From an uncultured bacterium (GTDB lineage: Bacteria > Bacillota > Clostridia > Oscillospirales > Oscillospiraceae), in contig CANRXB010000006.1 of the NCBI GenBank assembly GCA_947643715.1, forward strand, positions 1-64,000: a stretch of DNA of 64,000 nucleotides, read 5' to 3'. Shown here in pieces: positions 62,465-64,000 of the stretch. The notes beneath the pieces are model-generated. The model made no database searches. It saw nothing but the letters and a program-made list of their open reading frames with translations, and was not told where the DNA came from. The first letter of the stretch is position 1. The number at the start of each line of letters is the position of its first letter. The translations under genes and the position numbers were made by a program.

Positions 62465-63526
62465 ATGGAACGTGCTGCCCACCACGACGCGCTTTTGGAC
62501 GAGACGGGAGGGACCGCCGCGCCGACCGAGGAGGGCCGGAAGGCCGCCCGGGTGCGCACGGTGTTCAAGCCCCTGTTCGCCGCTGCCCTGACTGCGGCGC
62601 TGGCCCTGTCGGGGGTGTGCGGCTGGCTGGTGGAGCAGCAGCAGGCGGCGCTGCTGCGTCAGTTCGAGCTGGACCGGCGGGTGGCCCAGCTCGAGCAGGA
62701 GCTGAGCCGCCAGATGGATCTCTCCCAACAGCAGCGGGAGGAACTGGAGCGCCGGGGGCGGGAGCTGGAACAGGCCCAGGACACCATCGGGCTGCTGGAG
62801 GAGTACTCTATGGCCACCCGGGAGGGCGTGGTGCCGGGATATACCCAGATCTACCCGGAGATGTATGTCCAGCCCTGGGAGGGGGAGCGGATCGACGGCG
62901 GGAAGGTGTGCTGCCTGACCTTCGACGACGGGCCCTCCCCTAACACCGACCGGGTGCTGGAGGTGCTGGGGCGCTATGGGATCAAGGCCACCTTCTTCGT
63001 GGTGGGCAAGACCGGCCAGCAGGACCAGGAGCGTATGCGCAGCATCGTGGCAGCGGGACACACCATCGCCATGCATAGCTGGAGCCATGACTACAAGAGC
63101 GTATACGCCTCGGTGGACGCCTTCCTGGAGGAGTTCCACCGGCTGTACCAATGGATCTACGAGGTGACGGGGGTGTATCCCCAGGTGTTCCGCTTCCCCG
63201 GCGGCAGCATCAACGGCTATGACCGGGGGGTGTACCAGGAGATCGTGGCGGAGATGACCCGCCGGGGCTTCGTCTACTACGATTGGAACGCCTCCGCGCA
63301 GGACGCCACCGTCACGCCCCTCTCCCCTGCCACCGTGGCGGCCAACTGCCTGAAGGGGGTGGGTCAGGACCTGGTGGTGGTGCTGGCCCACGACAGCGCC
63401 GCCCGGGGCACCACCGTAGACGCCCTGCCCGCCGTGATCGAGGGATATCAGGCGGCGGGGTACACCTTCTCGCCCCTGCATCCGGGGGTGGAGCCGGTGA
63501 TCATGGGTTATCCCGCCGTGCGTTGA
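62465..63526 (+). CDS. Membrane-anchored polysaccharide deacetylase
   Basis: A 353-residue exported carbohydrate deacetylase, likely acting on peptidoglycan. One N-terminal membrane helix (FAAALTAALALSGVCGWLV), a coiled coil (about residues 60-105), then a NodB domain: CCLTFDDGPSPNTDRVLEVL (catalytic DD), MHSWSHDYKSVY (metal His pair), RFPGGSINGYDRG, and VLAHDSAARGTTVDALPAVI. The coiled coil could oligomerise or place the enzyme in the wall. Start 62465 follows GAGAGGAT. Monocistronic with its own promoter and terminator. Confidence 0.93.
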   Translation: MERAAHHDALLDETGGTAAPTEEGRKAARVRTVFKPLFAAALTAALALSGVCGWLVEQQQAALLRQFELDRRVAQLEQELSRQMDLSQQQREELERRGRELEQAQDTIGLLEEYSMATREGVVPGYTQIYPEMYVQPWEGERIDGGKVCCLTFDDGPSPNTDRVLEVLGRYGIKATFFVVGKTGQQDQERMRSIVAAGHTIAMHSWSHDYKSVYASVDAFLEEFHRLYQWIYEVTGVYPQVFRFPGGSINGYDRGVYQEIVAEMTRRGFVYYDWNASAQDATVTPLSPATVAANCLKGVGQDLVVVLAHDSAARGTTVDALPAVIEGYQAAGYTFSPLHPGVEPVIMGYPAVR

Positions 63527-63529
63527 TAG

Positions 63530-63563
63530 AAGCCCGTCCGCAGTCTTGCGGGCGGGCTTTTAT
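63530..63563 (+). terminator. Intrinsic terminator after the deacetylase gene
   Basis: AAGCCCGTCCGCA (63530-63542), loop GTCT, TGCGGGCGGGCTT from 63547 (one wobble), then TTATCC, closing the gene 4 bases after its stop. Confidence 0.9.
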
Positions 63564-63594
63564 CCTGTGTGGGAGAAAAAAGTCTGGGCGGGCC

Positions 63595-63623
63595 TTGACA
63601 GGGCGCGTCGGCTGTGGTATCTT
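63595..63623 (+). promoter_or_regulatory. Consensus promoter of the terminal XRE operon
   Basis: TTGACA (63595-63600), 17 bases, TATCTT (63618-63623). Transcription would begin near 63630, exactly where the three-operator array starts. Confidence 0.8.
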
Positions 63624-63629
63624 ATGGAT

Positions 63630-63687
63630 GACAAATAAAGTTGTCAAATAGACAAGGAAGATTGTCAGAACGACAAAGAGACCTGTC
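63630..63687 (+). promoter_or_regulatory. Three tandem 16-bp operators, 21-bp period
   Basis: Three inverted repeats GACAA-N6-TTGTC at 63630-63645, 63651-63666 and 63672-63687; the third has one change (CTGTC). Each is separated by 5 bases, so the period is 21 bp, two helical turns, placing all three on one face of the DNA. Located between the transcription start and the first ribosome site. Confidence 0.85.
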
Positions 63688-63701
63688 AGGAGGGATGTGG
63701 C

Positions 63702-63785
63702 ATGTGGGAAGGGACGTGGATCGCCGCAGGCAGGCGGGACGGGCGCGGGAGAGGCTGGGACGCTCTGTCCGGAAGAGGCGGCTGA
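63702..63785 (+). CDS. Possible 27-residue leader ORF
   Basis: ATG 63702 follows AGGAGGG by 7 bases and opens a frame encoding MWEGTWIAAGRRDGRGRGWDALSGRGG, ending 13 bases before the XRE start. Composition (Gly/Arg, three Trp) is unlike a folded protein. It may be translated only to couple or regulate the downstream gene, or be chance. Confidence 0.3.
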   Translation: MWEGTWIAAGRRDGRGRGWDALSGRGG

Positions 63786-63798
63786 ACGGGAAGGAGGT

Positions 63799-64000
63799 AT
63801 GGCTTTGCTGCGCAACCGTTTGAAGGAGCGACGAGCGGCACTGGGCGTCAACCAGCAGGAGCTGGGACGTATGGCCGGGGTGTCCCGGCAGACCATCAGC
63901 CTCATCGAGCGGGGGGACTATTCGCCGTCGGTGACGCTGGCCCTCACCCTGGCGAAGATCTGCGGGGTGACGGTGGAGGACATCTTCATTTTGGAGGAGG
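63799..64000 (+). CDS. XRE-family HTH regulator (partial at window end)
   Basis: The first 67 codons of a small XRE repressor are visible: LLRNRLKERRAALGVNQQELG, MAGVSRQTISLIERG, YSPSVTLALTLAKICGVTVEDIF, which is the full HTH of the short YgzD/YozG-like type. ATG 63799 abuts AAGGAGGT; the in-frame TTG at 63805 has better spacing (7) and gives MLRNRLKERR, so either may be the start. The stop lies beyond the window. It is downstream of a consensus promoter and a three-operator array, so autorepression is likely. Confidence 0.88.
   Translation, partial: MALLRNRLKERRAALGVNQQELGRMAGVSRQTISLIERGDYSPSVTLALTLAKICGVTVEDIFILEE

Overview
The window comes from a high-GC, low-redundancy Firmicute chromosome. 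Clostridia of the Flavonifractor/Oscillospiraceae type fit best. The inference rests on the gene set: an electron-bifurcating NfnAB pair, the Bacillus/Clostridium yaa cluster (RicT, HolB, DarA), RNase Y, fused PurL/PurQ, a split transketolase, SLH plus GH25 cell-wall proteins, BlaI/BlaR1-type regulation, and strong AGGAGG ribosome sites throughout. No rRNA, tRNA, phage, insertion sequence or CRISPR array was seen. Almost all of the DNA is ordinary chromosomal core with short intergenic gaps.

Layout. 1-5.9 kb: end of prs, pth, a small cassette (XRE repressor plus a small protein) bracketed by an inverted pair of palindromic repeats, then mfd. 5.9-11.8 kb: nfnA-nfnB, an acetyltransferase, tmrB, lspA-rluD and ldh, all on the + strand. 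11.8-21.7 kb: minus-strand block with an M56/BlaI pair, then a nine-gene probable operon reading DUF1538 membrane protein, tandem PII protein, kinase-like protein, DJ-1 protein, Nudix hydrolase, Orn/Lys/Arg decarboxylase-like protein, darA, holB, ricT. 21.9-24.8 kb: aldose epimerase open in frame into the N-terminal transketolase subunit, then the C-terminal subunit. 25.1-30.8 kb (minus): PBP2, mreD, miaB and a FAD oxidoreductase. 31-36.9 kb: SLH/GH25 lysozyme, uracil permease with an attenuator leader, and an amino-acid ABC transporter. 37-42.6 kb: DUF2156, rny, apbE, dCMP deaminase, a zinc-ribbon membrane protein, a SecB-like protein. 42.7-48.3 kb: mnmE, dtd, mutL, an XRE protein, udk. 48.3-64 kb: pepV with a YheO-like regulator, yerC, an HTH-desulfoferrodoxin fusion, purL, an oligopeptide-type binding protein, pgeF, secA, a metallophosphoesterase, a polysaccharide deacetylase, and an XRE gene cut by the window end.

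Regulation is unusually legible. Many promoters have a TTGACA-like box, exactly 17 bases, and a TATAAT-like box. The most interesting signals are regulatory: a three-operator array with a 21-bp period in front of the last XRE gene; a 20-codon leader peptide ending just before an intrinsic terminator upstream of the uracil permease (an arrangement like E. coli pyrBI attenuation); two DnaA-box-like arrays with matching spacing flanking the PBP2-mreD-miaB block; and palindromic operators overlapping the promoters of the BlaI and small XRE-cassette genes. At protein level, the epimerase-transketolase open fusion, the Cys/His-repeat sensor tail on the BlaR1-like protease and the HTH-desulfoferrodoxin fusion stand out. 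I found no single convincing new multi-gene defence or secretion system; the DUF1538/tandem-PII/kinase-like cluster is the best candidate for an uncharacterised signalling module.
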